Source: Bacillota bacterium
GTDB taxonomy: Bacteria; Bacillota; Clostridia; Acetivibrionales; JAMNYG01
Assembly (NCBI GenBank): GCA_023622945.1
Contig: JAMNYG010000067.1
Span: 1-43,143, forward strand
Direction of reading: 5' to 3'
DNA length: 43,143 nt
Shown here piece by piece: positions 11,195 through 20,776 of the stretch. The notes beneath the pieces were generated by a model, which saw only the letters and a program-made list of their open reading frames with translations, did no database searches and was not told the origin of the DNA. The translations under genes and the position numbers were made by a program. Position 1 is the first letter of the stretch; every line of letters starts with the position of its first letter.

Positions 11195-11362
11195 ATGAAA
11201 TATCTTGTCATACCGTTTATTCTGGCAGCAAGTTACTACACCGTTACATATGGTGTGGCAGTGTGGAGCAGGGAGAAAAACAGGACAGGCGGAGCAGCGG
11301 TTATACTTCTGGCACTGGCAGGAGCGGTTTTCCCCATAGCTTTGCTGTTTGTTGAACTGTAG
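11195..11362 (+). CDS. small (55 aa) membrane protein in ger operon
   Basis: MKYLVIPFILAASYYTVTYGVAVWSREKNRTGGAAVILLALAGAVFPIALLFVEL*; SD AGGAAGGTGA upstream; two hydrophobic segments. Confidence 0.55.
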   Translation: MKYLVIPFILAASYYTVTYGVAVWSREKNRTGGAAVILLALAGAVFPIALLFVEL

Positions 11363-11573
11363 TTACCTTATTGCAGTTTTCATTATATCATAATTGTAAT
11401 TTTTTATTATCATATGTACAAAAGCCTCAAGTTTGGAGTTTCGCCTTTAATTTTTCCATATAATGCGATAAAATAAACAAAAACGGTGCGTTTTGCCTGC
11501 ATAAATGACCGGAAATAATATGCCACAACGGGTGATATCAGGCTAATATTAAACGTGTAACAGAGGAGGCGGT

Positions 11574-13256
11574 TTGATGCAGTTTAAAAGCGATATAGAA
11601 ATTGCTCAAAGCACCCGGCTTAAACCTATAACCGAAATTGCGGATACCATCGGAATAGACGGCAAATACCTGGAACTGTACGGCAATTATAAAGCCAAGG
11701 TGAATTTTAATCTTTTGAAAGAATTGCAAAACAGGGAAGACGGAAAGCTCATACTTGTAACTGCAATAAATCCAACTCCTGCAGGTGAGGGAAAGACCAC
11801 TACCACGGTAGGTCTTGGAGATGCACTCAACAGGCTTGGCAAGAAGACCATGATAGCTTTAAGGGAACCGTCCCTCGGACCGGTGTTCGGAGTGAAGGGG
11901 GGAGCCGCAGGAGGCGGTTATGCCCAGGTTGTACCCATGGAGGATATAAACCTGCATTTCACGGGCGATATCCATGCGATAGGCGCTGCCAATAATCTCC
12001 TTGCGGCCATGATAGATAATCATATCCATCATGGCAATGCTCTTGGAATAGACCCCAGGAGGATCACCTGGAAAAGGTGCATTGATATGAATGACAGGCA
12101 GCTCCGTTTTATTGTGGACGGGTTAAACGGAAAAGCAAACGGAGTGCCCAGGGAAGACGGCTTTGATATAACGGTGGCTTCGGAAGTAATGGCCATACTG
12201 TGCCTTTCCAAAGATATAGAACATATGAAGGAAAAACTCAGAAACATAGTTGTAGGATACACGTATGATGATAAACCGGTCACTGCCGGACAGCTTAAGG
12301 CTGAGGGTGCCATGGCAGCCCTGCTCAAGGATGCCTTAAAGCCAAACCTGGTTCAGACTCTTGAGCATACTCCGGCTTTTGTACACGGAGGACCCTTTGC
12401 AAACATTGCCCATGGCTGCAACAGTATAATGGCTACAACCATGGCCCTGAAGCTGGCTGATTACGTCATAACCGAGGCAGGTTTCGGTGCGGATCTTGGT
12501 GCAGAGAAGTTTATCGACATAAAATGCCGCATAGCAGGACTTAAACCTTCGGCGGTGGTGATTGTTGCTACCGTAAGAGCCCTGAAGCATCACGGAGGAG
12601 CGTCAAAGGCGGAACTTGCCGCAGAAAACCTTGAGGCTCTTGAAAAAGGACTGCCCAATTTGCTGCGCCATATCGAAAACATTACCGTCAAATTCGGATT
12701 GCCCGCAGTGGTGGCAATAAACAGGTTCCCCACCGATACGGAGAAGGAGCTTAAGCTGATAGAGGAAAAGTGCAGGGAGTATGGAGCCAATGTAGCCTTG
12801 TCCGAGGTATGGGCAAAGGGAGGAGAAGGCGGAGAGGACCTTGCCAGGGAAGTGATACGCCTTACTGAGTCGGGCACCAATAACTTTAGGTTTATTTATC
12901 CTGACCACATGCCCATTAAAGAAAAGATTGAGACAATAGTAAAAGAGGTTTACGGCGGAGACGGAGTGGACTTTGCCCCTGCTGCACTGAAGGAGATTGA
13001 GAGGCTGGAATCCCTGGGCTTTGGAAGGTTGCCGGTATGCATGGCAAAGACCCAGTATTCCCTCTCGGATGATCCCAAGAAGCTGGGATGTCCAAAAGGC
13101 TTCAAGGTTGCCGTCAGAAACGTGAAGGTTTCTGCAGGCGCGGGGTTCGTAGTTGCCCTGACCGGTGAAATAATGACCATGCCGGGTCTGCCGAAAGTAC
13201 CTGCAGCCGAAAAAATAGATGTGGACTCTGAAGGAAGAATATCCGGATTGTTCTGA
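11574..13256 (+). CDS. fhs: formate--tetrahydrofolate ligase
   Basis: [59 protein letters not shown]; full length 560 aa. Confidence 0.97.
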   Translation: MMQFKSDIEIAQSTRLKPITEIADTIGIDGKYLELYGNYKAKVNFNLLKELQNREDGKLILVTAINPTPAGEGKTTTTVGLGDALNRLGKKTMIALREPSLGPVFGVKGGAAGGGYAQVVPMEDINLHFTGDIHAIGAANNLLAAMIDNHIHHGNALGIDPRRITWKRCIDMNDRQLRFIVDGLNGKANGVPREDGFDITVASEVMAILCLSKDIEHMKEKLRNIVVGYTYDDKPVTAGQLKAEGAMAALLKDALKPNLVQTLEHTPAFVHGGPFANIAHGCNSIMATTMALKLADYVITEAGFGADLGAEKFIDIKCRIAGLKPSAVVIVATVRALKHHGGASKAELAAENLEALEKGLPNLLRHIENITVKFGLPAVVAINRFPTDTEKELKLIEEKCREYGANVALSEVWAKGGEGGEDLAREVIRLTESGTNNFRFIYPDHMPIKEKIETIVKEVYGGDGVDFAPAALKEIERLESLGFGRLPVCMAKTQYSLSDDPKKLGCPKGFKVAVRNVKVSAGAGFVVALTGEIMTMPGLPKVPAAEKIDVDSEGRISGLF

Positions 13257-13332
13257 GAGTATTGTTTAAATGACATTTCAAGATTGTTTAAACGGCATTC
13301 CAGCCGGCCCTGAAAAAGGAGGATGAAGCACT

Positions 13333-13977
13333 GTGGCGATTAATGAGCTTATGGTGGATAAAAGCTGCAAGGAATTCATGGAAATGCTTGCGTCGGATGC
13401 CCCTACCCCAGGCGGCGGAGGGGCATCCGCCATGGTGGGTGCATTGGGTACCGCATTGGGAAGCATGGTGGGAAACTTAACCTTGGGCAAAAAGAAATAT
13501 GAAAGCGTACAGGAAGATATAAAGGTTATACTTGGCAAAGCCGAAAAACTGCAAAAGGAACTTCTCTTCCTGGTAGATGAAGATGCCAGGGTTTTTGAGC
13601 CGCTGTCCAAGGCCTATGGGCTTCCGAGAAATACCGAGGAAGAAAGGAAAAAAAGGGATGAGGTAATGGAAGAGGCCCTTAAACTTGCATGCAGCGTTCC
13701 CCTCAAGATAATGGAAAAATCCCTGGAAGCAATAGCCCTCCATGAAGAACTGGCACAAAAGGGTACCAGGATCGCAATAAGCGATGTAGGTGTAGGGGTG
13801 TTGTTCTGCAAAGCTGCCCTTATGGGAGCAAGCCTTAACGTGTATATAAACACAAAGCTTATGAAGGACAGGGAATATGCCGGCAAGTTAAACGCCAAGG
13901 CCGGGGAATTGCTTGCCGAAGGAATTTCAAGGGCCGATAAGGTTTATAAGGATGTTGAAGGAAGCATCAAGGGGTAA
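13333..13977 (+). CDS. fchA: methenyltetrahydrofolate cyclohydrolase / formiminotransferase-cyclodeaminase family
   Basis: SDAPTPGGGGASAMVGALGTALGSMVGNLTLGKKKY and LPRNTEEERKKRDEVMEEALKLACSVPL motifs; GTG start; located between fhs and folD. Confidence 0.9.
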   Translation: MAINELMVDKSCKEFMEMLASDAPTPGGGGASAMVGALGTALGSMVGNLTLGKKKYESVQEDIKVILGKAEKLQKELLFLVDEDARVFEPLSKAYGLPRNTEEERKKRDEVMEEALKLACSVPLKIMEKSLEAIALHEELAQKGTRIAISDVGVGVLFCKAALMGASLNVYINTKLMKDREYAGKLNAKAGELLAEGISRADKVYKDVEGSIKG

Positions 13978-14100
13978 TAAAGTATCAAGAAGCAAAAGAA
14001 GCATTAAGAGGCAGTAAAATACTAAGAGGCAGCAAAACATAAAGAGGGAGTAAAACAATAAGAGACAATAAAACATTAAGAGGCAGAAAGTACTAAAAAG
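13975..14100. repeat. about 18-bp degenerate tandem repeats between fchA and folD
   Basis: TAAGAGGCAGTAAAATAC / TAAGAGGCAGCAAAACA / TAAAGAGGGAGTAAAACAA / TAAGAGACAATAAAACAT / TAAGAGGCAGAAAGTAC. Confidence 0.8.
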
Positions 14101-14180
14101 TAAAAAAATGCCCGAAGGTAACATTGCCCGCACGCAACCCCGACAAACTGGATCATGGCAAAGACAAGGAGGGAAGCTTT

Positions 14181-15029
14181 ATGGCTGTATTGATGAAAGG
14201 TTCCGAAGTTGCAAAGGCAATGAAGGAACGCATGGTTAATGAAGTTGAAAGGCTTGGTCAAAAAGGAATTGTGCCCTGCCTGGCAATCATCAGGGTTGGC
14301 GCAAGACCCGATGACCTTTCTTATGAGAGAAGCGCCATAAAAAAATGTGAAGGCCTGGGGATCAAATGCAGGGTGTTTGAATATCCCGAAGACATTGCAC
14401 AGCAGGATTTGATGGAAGAGATCCGGAAAGTAAACGATGACAGCCAGATACACGGTATATTGCTTTTCAGGCCTCTTCCCGGGCATATTGACGAAAAAGC
14501 CGTAAGATGCGTTGTAAGTCCCGGAAAGGATGTAGATTGCCTTAACCCCGTTAACCTGGCCAAGGTTTTTGAAGGTGATGAAACGGGCTTTGCGCCGTGT
14601 ACTCCTGAAGCCGTGGTTGAAATACTGGATCACTACGGGATAAATCCCGAAGGCAAAAGGGTGACCATAATCGGCAGGAGCCTTGTTGTGGGCAAGCCCC
14701 TGGCAATGCTGCTTATTAGAAGGAACGCTACCGTCACCGTATGCCATACCAGGACAAAGAACCTGAAGGAAACATGCAGACAGGCCGAAATCCTGATTGC
14801 TGCCGCCGGAAGGGCCAGGATGGTAAATGAAGAATATGTTTCGGAAGGGCAGGTAGTGGTTGATGTAGGGATTAATGTGGACCAGGACGGACAGCTTTGC
14901 GGAGATGTGGATTTTGAAAAGGTGGAACCCATTGTGGCATACATTACTCCCGTCCCGGGCGGTGTGGGTACCGTGACAACCTCGGTGCTTGCAAATCATG
15001 TTATCCGGGCGGCAGGAAATGATACATGA
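14181..15029 (+). CDS. folD: bifunctional methylenetetrahydrofolate dehydrogenase/methenyltetrahydrofolate cyclohydrolase
   Basis: GILLFRPLPGHIDEK, PGKDVDCLNP, CTPEAVVEIL, TIIGRSLVVGKPLAMLLI, YITPVPGGVGTVTTSVL. Confidence 0.93.
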   Translation: MAVLMKGSEVAKAMKERMVNEVERLGQKGIVPCLAIIRVGARPDDLSYERSAIKKCEGLGIKCRVFEYPEDIAQQDLMEEIRKVNDDSQIHGILLFRPLPGHIDEKAVRCVVSPGKDVDCLNPVNLAKVFEGDETGFAPCTPEAVVEILDHYGINPEGKRVTIIGRSLVVGKPLAMLLIRRNATVTVCHTRTKNLKETCRQAEILIAAAGRARMVNEEYVSEGQVVVDVGINVDQDGQLCGDVDFEKVEPIVAYITPVPGGVGTVTTSVLANHVIRAAGNDT

Positions 15030-15943
15030 CCAATGCTTGCGGCAGAAAGGGGGGCATGCCGGGCACCTGGATGCCCGGTCCAAATATGGGTGAAAAGATC
15101 AGAATAGGCAGCTGGCAGGGACCTGTCGAGGAAAACAACGTAAGAAAGAACCTGGATAAGGTAAAATCGGTACTGGAGCAAGCCGGAAACCTTAAACTTG
15201 ACTTCATATGTTTTCCGGAGACATTTCTTACAGGTATCACCCAACAGGCGGTGAAAGAAAGCTCCATATCGCTGGATGGCCCTGAAATGAGAGAGCTTTT
15301 GGAATATTCAAAGGGATTTGATACCGTGGTGCTTGTGGGTGCAAGCCTTAAGATTGACGGAAAGTATTACAATTCCCAGATTGTCCTGCATAAGGGGAAT
15401 CTGCTTGGCATAAGCCATAAGACCATGCTTACCGAAGAGGATTCCAGGATATTTTCAACCGATCTGAACCTTCCGGTATATGAAGCCAAGGGTGTAAAAT
15501 TCGGTGTTGCCATCTGCCATACCACGTCTTTTGTGGAACCTGCCCTGTATTTGAGGTGGAAGGGAGCCAGGCTGCTCTTTACACCTCATTATAACAATAT
15601 ACCGCCGGAAGGTTTTATGACCTCTTCTGGTGAAAGGGTCACCTTCTGGGAACACAGGACCATGGTGCTGAACAACCAGGCAGCCCTTGCAACCCTCCTT
15701 AAAATGGTGGTGGTAAGATCCAATATCGTCACTATAGGAGGCAAAGGACTGGGCTCGGGGGACAGCAATATCTGGGATATGAACGGCAATCTTGTGGCCG
15801 GAGGCGTTCCTTTTACCGAATGCCTGGTTTCAGCCGAGTTTGATAAAAAGATTTTTTTGGAAGAACACTGGATCAGCCGCAGGGAAGTTCCAGCAGAGCT
15901 TTGCGAGATGATAGCAGAGGCGGCAAGGAAGTATCCGCGTTGA
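15026..15943 (+). CDS. carbon-nitrogen hydrolase (nitrilase superfamily)
   Basis: Glu in CFPETFLTG, Lys in SHKTMLTEED, Cys in GVAICHTTSF. Start may be internal (MGEKIRIGSW at 15089); ATGA overlap with folD. Confidence 0.8.
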   Translation: MTNACGRKGGMPGTWMPGPNMGEKIRIGSWQGPVEENNVRKNLDKVKSVLEQAGNLKLDFICFPETFLTGITQQAVKESSISLDGPEMRELLEYSKGFDTVVLVGASLKIDGKYYNSQIVLHKGNLLGISHKTMLTEEDSRIFSTDLNLPVYEAKGVKFGVAICHTTSFVEPALYLRWKGARLLFTPHYNNIPPEGFMTSSGERVTFWEHRTMVLNNQAALATLLKMVVVRSNIVTIGGKGLGSGDSNIWDMNGNLVAGGVPFTECLVSAEFDKKIFLEEHWISRREVPAELCEMIAEAARKYPR

Positions 15944-16027
15944 TGGTTTTGTTTTTCATTCAGGTGTATATTTCATCGGACGTATTTTTCGTCTGGAGGG
16001 ACTTAAAATCATCCGGAGGGGCTTAAA

Positions 16028-17173
16028 ATGGAATTTGGTGAAACGGAATTCAATGGGACGGAATTCAATAAAACGGAATTTAACATAGAAACACCCGCAG
16101 TTGTAGTGGATATGGAAAAGTTACGAAGAAACATAAAGGAAATGCAGGATATTGCAGACAGATACGGTTGCAACCTGCGTCCTCATATAAAAACCCACAA
16201 GATACCTTTAATAGCCAAACTTCAGCTTGAAGCAGGAGCCGTGGGAATAACCTGCGCTAAAATATCGGAAGCAGAAGTAATGGCTGATGCAGGCATAGAT
16301 GATATTTTCATAGCATATCCCATCATAGGTGAAAGCAAGATTAAAAGAGCTTCAAAGCTGAATAAGTGGATAAAACTTACGGCAGGCGTTGACAGCATTG
16401 AAGGAGCCAGGGCCTTGGCACGGGAAGGGGTGGAAAGCGGAAAGCCCTTCCGGGTAAGGCTGGAGGTTGATACCGGGCTGAAGCGGACCGGTGTCCCCTA
16501 TGAAAAGGCGGTGGATGTTGCAAAAGAATTATCCTCTATGAAAGGTATCGAGCTGTGCGGAATATTTACCTTCAAGTCCCTTAACCTGGGCAAAGGGACC
16601 ACCGGTGACCGTGAGGCTGCAGGCCTTGAGGAAGGAAAGTTGATGAAGGGCCTGGCAGAAAAAATGAGGGCAGAAGGGCTGAATATAGAAGAAATCAGCG
16701 GAGGGTCCACCCCGACCGGTCAGTTTGCAGCCATGTCGGGCGGACTGACCGAGATAAGGCCCGGAACTTACGTGTTTTATGATATGATGGGAGTAAAACT
16801 TGGGGCTGTTGACATGGACAGATGTGCAGCCGCGGTGCTGGTCACGGTGGTAAGCGTACCCGAGCCGGGGAGAGCCATCATTGACGGAGGCAGCAAAACT
16901 TTTGCCACCGATTTTGCACTGAATTCTCCCCCGTATTTCTTTGAAGGCTATGCATCTGTAGTGGGCAACGACGACCTTGTCCTGGAAAGGGTCAATGAGG
17001 AACACGGAATGCTGAAAAGTAAAGCAGGGAAAACCGGATTGAAGGTGGGGGATAAGTTGCTGCTTATTCCAAACCACATCTGTACTACCGTAAACCTGCA
17101 TGATTTTGTATATTTAAAAGACGGAGACAGGCTTGAAAAGGTAGACGTGTCAGCAAGGGGAAAGCTGTATTAG
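16028..17173 (+). CDS. alanine racemase N-terminal / D-threonine aldolase-like PLP protein
   Basis: TPAVVVDMEKLRRNIKEMQDIADRYGCNLRPHIKTHKIP, RVRLEVDTGLKRTGV, ISGGSTPTG, IRPGTYVFYDMM, IPNHICTTVNLHD. Confidence 0.88.
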   Translation: MEFGETEFNGTEFNKTEFNIETPAVVVDMEKLRRNIKEMQDIADRYGCNLRPHIKTHKIPLIAKLQLEAGAVGITCAKISEAEVMADAGIDDIFIAYPIIGESKIKRASKLNKWIKLTAGVDSIEGARALAREGVESGKPFRVRLEVDTGLKRTGVPYEKAVDVAKELSSMKGIELCGIFTFKSLNLGKGTTGDREAAGLEEGKLMKGLAEKMRAEGLNIEEISGGSTPTGQFAAMSGGLTEIRPGTYVFYDMMGVKLGAVDMDRCAAAVLVTVVSVPEPGRAIIDGGSKTFATDFALNSPPYFFEGYASVVGNDDLVLERVNEEHGMLKSKAGKTGLKVGDKLLLIPNHICTTVNLHDFVYLKDGDRLEKVDVSARGKLY

Positions 17174-17223
17174 CTGAATGTTTGCTGATATACTCAATGT
17201 CTGCCCAAACATTTATATGTCCG

Positions 17224-17350
17224 TAAGATTTGCGTGCATGCAATATTTATAATTTTGTAAGATTTATATGCCTGCAATACTTATATGCCTGCAATATTTA
17301 TAATTTTGTAAGATTTATGTACCTGCAATATTTATAGGTCTGCAATACTT
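17224..17350. repeat. compound degenerate tandem repeat upstream of ridA-like gene
   Basis: GTAAGATTT(A)T...TGCAATATTTATAATTTT block recurs, with internal TGCCTGCAATACTTATA subunits. Confidence 0.75.
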
Positions 17351-17375
17351 TGTTAAAGCAAGAGGTGAAAGATAA

Positions 17376-17843
17376 ATGGACATTTATGAAAGGTTACGGG
17401 AATTAGGACTTGAGCTTCCGGCACCACCTCCGGCAGGAGGGGTTTACATGCCGGTGAAGGAGTTCGGAGACAATCTGGTATATACTTCCGGAATCGGACC
17501 TTTAAGGGACGGCAAGCCGGCGTATGTCGGAAAGGTTGGAAAAGACCTGAGCCTTGAGGAGGCCCAGGAAGCGGCGGCCTTGACAACATTAAACATATTG
17601 AGCGTGCTGCATCGTGATCTCGGCAACTTGAACCGCATAAAGAGCATTGTAAAAATGCTGGGGTTTGTGGCAAGTTCAGAAGATTTTCACGATCAGCCCA
17701 AAGTGCTGAATGCTTCCACCGAACTGCTCATAAAGATATTCGGTGAAAAGGCCGGGAAGCCCGCGCGCTCAGCCATAGGTACCAATGTTCTTCCGGGGAA
17801 CATCCCCGTGGAAATTGAATTGCTGATTGAAGTATACCGATGA
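17376..17843 (+). CDS. RidA/YjgF family protein
   Basis: NLVYTSGIGPLRDGKPAYVGKVGKDLSLEEAQEAA...NRIKSIVKMLGFVASSEDF...ARSAIGTNVLPGNIPVEIELL. Confidence 0.88.
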   Translation: MDIYERLRELGLELPAPPPAGGVYMPVKEFGDNLVYTSGIGPLRDGKPAYVGKVGKDLSLEEAQEAAALTTLNILSVLHRDLGNLNRIKSIVKMLGFVASSEDFHDQPKVLNASTELLIKIFGEKAGKPARSAIGTNVLPGNIPVEIELLIEVYR

Positions 17844-17950
17844 GCAGCAAAATATCTGTAAAAAAACCAATCGATAAACGGAAACATGCGATGAATATGA
17901 AATACCTTTCCTCCAGATTATATGTGTGTATAAATGTTTAACCGTAAGAC

Positions 17951-17982
17951 AAACCTGCCGCTGTGCGGCGGGTTTTGTTCTT
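17951..17982 (+). terminator. rho-independent terminator
   Basis: AAACCTGCCGC-TGT-GCGGCGGGTTTT followed by GTTCTT. Confidence 0.65.
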
Positions 17983-18003
17983 GGGCAGGTCCGATGTAAA
18001 CAC

Positions 18004-18055
18004 TTGACAAGCCTTGTTTTGATTAATACAATCTGTATTGAGAATTATTCTCAAT
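18004..18055 (+). promoter_or_regulatory. sigma-A promoter with Fur-family operator overlapping the predicted start site
   Basis: TTGACA (18004-18009), 17 nt, TACAAT (18027-18032), then perfect 9-1-9 palindrome ATTGAGAAT-T-ATTCTCAAT (18037-18055). Confidence 0.75.
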
Positions 18056-18079
18056 AATGACGTCGAAGGCGGGAGATAT

Positions 18080-18892
18080 ATGACCCTCGATAATTTTGTG
18101 CTGGCTTTCGGTCTTACGTTGTTTGCAGGACTTTCAAGCGGTATAGGCGGCCTGCTGGCCCTGTTTTTTAAGCGGACCAATGCAAAAATGCTGTCGGTGG
18201 TCCTTGGGTTGTCTGCAGGTGTTATGATATATGTTTCAATGGTAGAAATTTTCGCGGAAGCACAAACCCAGCTGGTAAGCATTTTAGGGTTAAAAAAAGG
18301 AATGTGGGTCAATACGGTGGCCTTTTTTGGGGGTATGCTTCTCATAGCCGTCATCGACAAGCTGATCCCTTCCTACGACAACCCTCATGAGTCTCCCAAA
18401 ATTGAGGAAATGTCAGGGTCCAGACCCGAAGCAAAAAACAGAAAGCTTCTCAGGACGGGAATAATAACAGCTTTTGCAATAGCCATACATAACTTTCCTG
18501 AAGGCATAGCGTCGTTTATTTCCACCATGTCCAACCCTTCCATAGGTATACCTATTGCCGTTGCCATTGCCATACATAATATTCCTGAGGGAATTGCGGT
18601 TTCCACCCCGGTATACTATGCCACGGGAAGCAGAAAAAAGGCATTGTTTCTGTCGTTTCTGGCGGGCTTGTCCGAACCCGTAGGAGCTTTAATTGGCTAC
18701 CTTATCCTCCTGCCCTTTGTTACGGATGTTGTTTCAGGCATAACTTTTGCATCGGTGGCAGGAATCATGGTATTCATATCATTTGATGAACTCCTTCCTT
18801 CTGCAAGGGAATACGGGGAACATCATCTTTCCATTTTAGGCCTGGTCATCGGCATGATGATCATGGCGTTAAGTCTCCTTTTGTTTATTTAA
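18080..18892 (+). CDS. zupT: ZIP family divalent metal transporter (ZupT-like)
   Basis: AIAIHNFPEGIASFIS, AIAIHNIPEGIAVSTPVYYATGSRKKAL, LAGLSEPVGALIGY metal-binding motifs; SD GGCGGGAG. Confidence 0.93.
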   Translation: MTLDNFVLAFGLTLFAGLSSGIGGLLALFFKRTNAKMLSVVLGLSAGVMIYVSMVEIFAEAQTQLVSILGLKKGMWVNTVAFFGGMLLIAVIDKLIPSYDNPHESPKIEEMSGSRPEAKNRKLLRTGIITAFAIAIHNFPEGIASFISTMSNPSIGIPIAVAIAIHNIPEGIAVSTPVYYATGSRKKALFLSFLAGLSEPVGALIGYLILLPFVTDVVSGITFASVAGIMVFISFDELLPSAREYGEHHLSILGLVIGMMIMALSLLLFI

Positions 18893-19211
18893 TTTTGTTC
18901 ATTTAAGATTTAATTCAATATTTTTTACAAAATTTTGTACAGTATTTTGTACAATATTTTTCCATAGTATTTTCATACAAACACATATCATGCAAACACA
19001 TATCATATAAACATATATCTTATCCTTCCTGCTCATCATGTTTCCATGAAGCAGGCCGGATGATGATTTTTTTAATTTACGGCAGTATTCCTGACTATTC
19101 CCATAGAAAATGTCATATCGACAATGCCAATGTGGATGTGATATACTAAATAAAGTGAGAACTTGCCTGATATCAAAAAGGTCTTGAAAAGAATTTTATC
19201 TTTTTTGCTTT

Positions 19212-20654
19212 GTGAGGAAACATTTTATGGATTTAGATGTTTTCAGGTTGTTTAATGATATTTACAGCAGTGCATACGAATCATTGGTTGTTCTCGTAAT
19301 GTTTTGCTATCTGGTTGACAGGAAGAATTTTATTAAGGAAAACATATCCAAGACCATATTTTTCGTAATATCCTATGTAATATTCGTCAATGCCGTATAT
19401 GTAATCCCGGAGTATGCCTTTTTGCTCATTAACCTGTTTATCATCATGGCTTTTATAAGCATTCTGAAAACAAATATATATTCTACCATTATTTCGGTTA
19501 TATTGATTGACATAGTGATTGTCTTCCTGGATATGGCCTCTCTTTTGGCGGTGGCGGTTATTTCCGGGGAGCCTATATTTGAAGTGGTTGAAAAAAACAA
19601 TCTTCTGAGGTTTATAGTGGTAAGCATTTCAAAGAGCATAGAACTTTCACTGGGGCTTTTGATATACAGAAAAGATTTCAAACCGTTCAGGCATAATATC
19701 TTTAACAAGGAAAATTCCATCATTGCAAATATGCTTTTCCAGGGATTTGCCTTTATACTTGCCATAATAAGCCTCCTGTTTGTTGTAAGAAATCAGGGAA
19801 CCATTTCCATACACAGCCAGGTGCTGTTTATTCTTATCGCAATGATGTTCCTTATTTTTATATTTTTTGATTACAGGGAAAGAGAAGAAATGCTCAATAT
19901 GAAAAGCAAGTTTCTGGTTCAGAAGGAGCATGTTCAGAACATGGAGGTTGTGGTGGATGCCATCAGGAAGGAAAAGCATGATTTCGCCAACCATCTCAAC
20001 ATGATATTCGCCCTTTGTTCCCTGAATAACTGCACTGCTGAAGAAAAGATACAGAAAATAGACAGTTATATAAGGAAGCTTTCCGGGAACCTTGGTTCCA
20101 GCTACAGGTTCTATAATACGGGGAACAGTTACCTGGACGGCCTTCTGGCAGTTAAAAGCAACTACGCATATGAGCATAATATTTGTTTTGACGTTGACTT
20201 CGGAGATGCTCCTCTCACCGGAGTGGAGGTTGATGATATCGATTTGACCAGCATTATAGGCAATATCGTTGACAATGCTTTCGATGCCGTCAACGCGGTT
20301 CCTGACGGCAGAAAGAAGGTTGTTTCCATCTATTCATTTATCGAGGGAGAAAAATATTGTATATCCATTGCAAATAACGGAGAACCTATTCCAAGCAGTG
20401 ATTTAAGAAGGATTTTTGAAAACAGGTTCACCACCAAGAAAAAAGAAAACGGTGAGGCAAGGGGATACGGATTGTTCATCGTGGACCAGCTTATGCGAAA
20501 GAACAAGGGTGAAATATCCGTTTCCAGCAGCGAAGAGTCAACCGAGTTTCTCATTAAATTCCGGCTGTCCAGGAATTATAAAGAACGCATTGAGAAGTCA
20601 GAACAAATTTCAATGGAAAAGAGAAATCTTCTCAATCTTACTGAAAAGGCCTGA
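19212..20654 (+). CDS. GHKL-type sensor histidine kinase (AgrC-like), orphan
   Basis: Polytopic N-terminus; KEKHDFANHLNMIFAL; NIVDNAFDAV; GYGLFIVDQLMRKNKGEISV. No response regulator adjacent. Confidence 0.85.
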   Translation: MRKHFMDLDVFRLFNDIYSSAYESLVVLVMFCYLVDRKNFIKENISKTIFFVISYVIFVNAVYVIPEYAFLLINLFIIMAFISILKTNIYSTIISVILIDIVIVFLDMASLLAVAVISGEPIFEVVEKNNLLRFIVVSISKSIELSLGLLIYRKDFKPFRHNIFNKENSIIANMLFQGFAFILAIISLLFVVRNQGTISIHSQVLFILIAMMFLIFIFFDYREREEMLNMKSKFLVQKEHVQNMEVVVDAIRKEKHDFANHLNMIFALCSLNNCTAEEKIQKIDSYIRKLSGNLGSSYRFYNTGNSYLDGLLAVKSNYAYEHNICFDVDFGDAPLTGVEVDDIDLTSIIGNIVDNAFDAVNAVPDGRKKVVSIYSFIEGEKYCISIANNGEPIPSSDLRRIFENRFTTKKKENGEARGYGLFIVDQLMRKNKGEISVSSSEESTEFLIKFRLSRNYKERIEKSEQISMEKRNLLNLTEKA

Positions 20655-20776
20655 TATTGTGATGACGTGGTATGCTCTTCTTTAGCAATATAATGGTATG
20701 CTCTTTTGGCAAAGGGCTGATCCTGTCATACGGATACGTGATAGGTTTTACGGGGGAATGAAAGGAGGAAACAGCT

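Noticed and set aside
11146-11355. 69-aa plus ORF after gerAC
   Set aside because: Composition is not protein-like and the overlapping +1 frame encodes a better small membrane protein with SD.
13927-14133. 68-aa Leu/Phe/Cys-rich minus ORF as a membrane peptide
   Set aside because: Product of 18-bp tandem repeats read antisense; no start signal.
14076-15083. 335-aa minus-strand ORF opposite folD
   Set aside because: Antisense to a full-length, clearly conserved folD; a shadow frame.
19035-19080. Possible attenuator with competing hairpins before the GHKL kinase (CCTGCTCATCATG/CATGAAGCAGG versus TCATCAT/ATGATGATTTTTTT)
   Set aside because: Pairings are imperfect and can be explained as a simple terminator; insufficient support.
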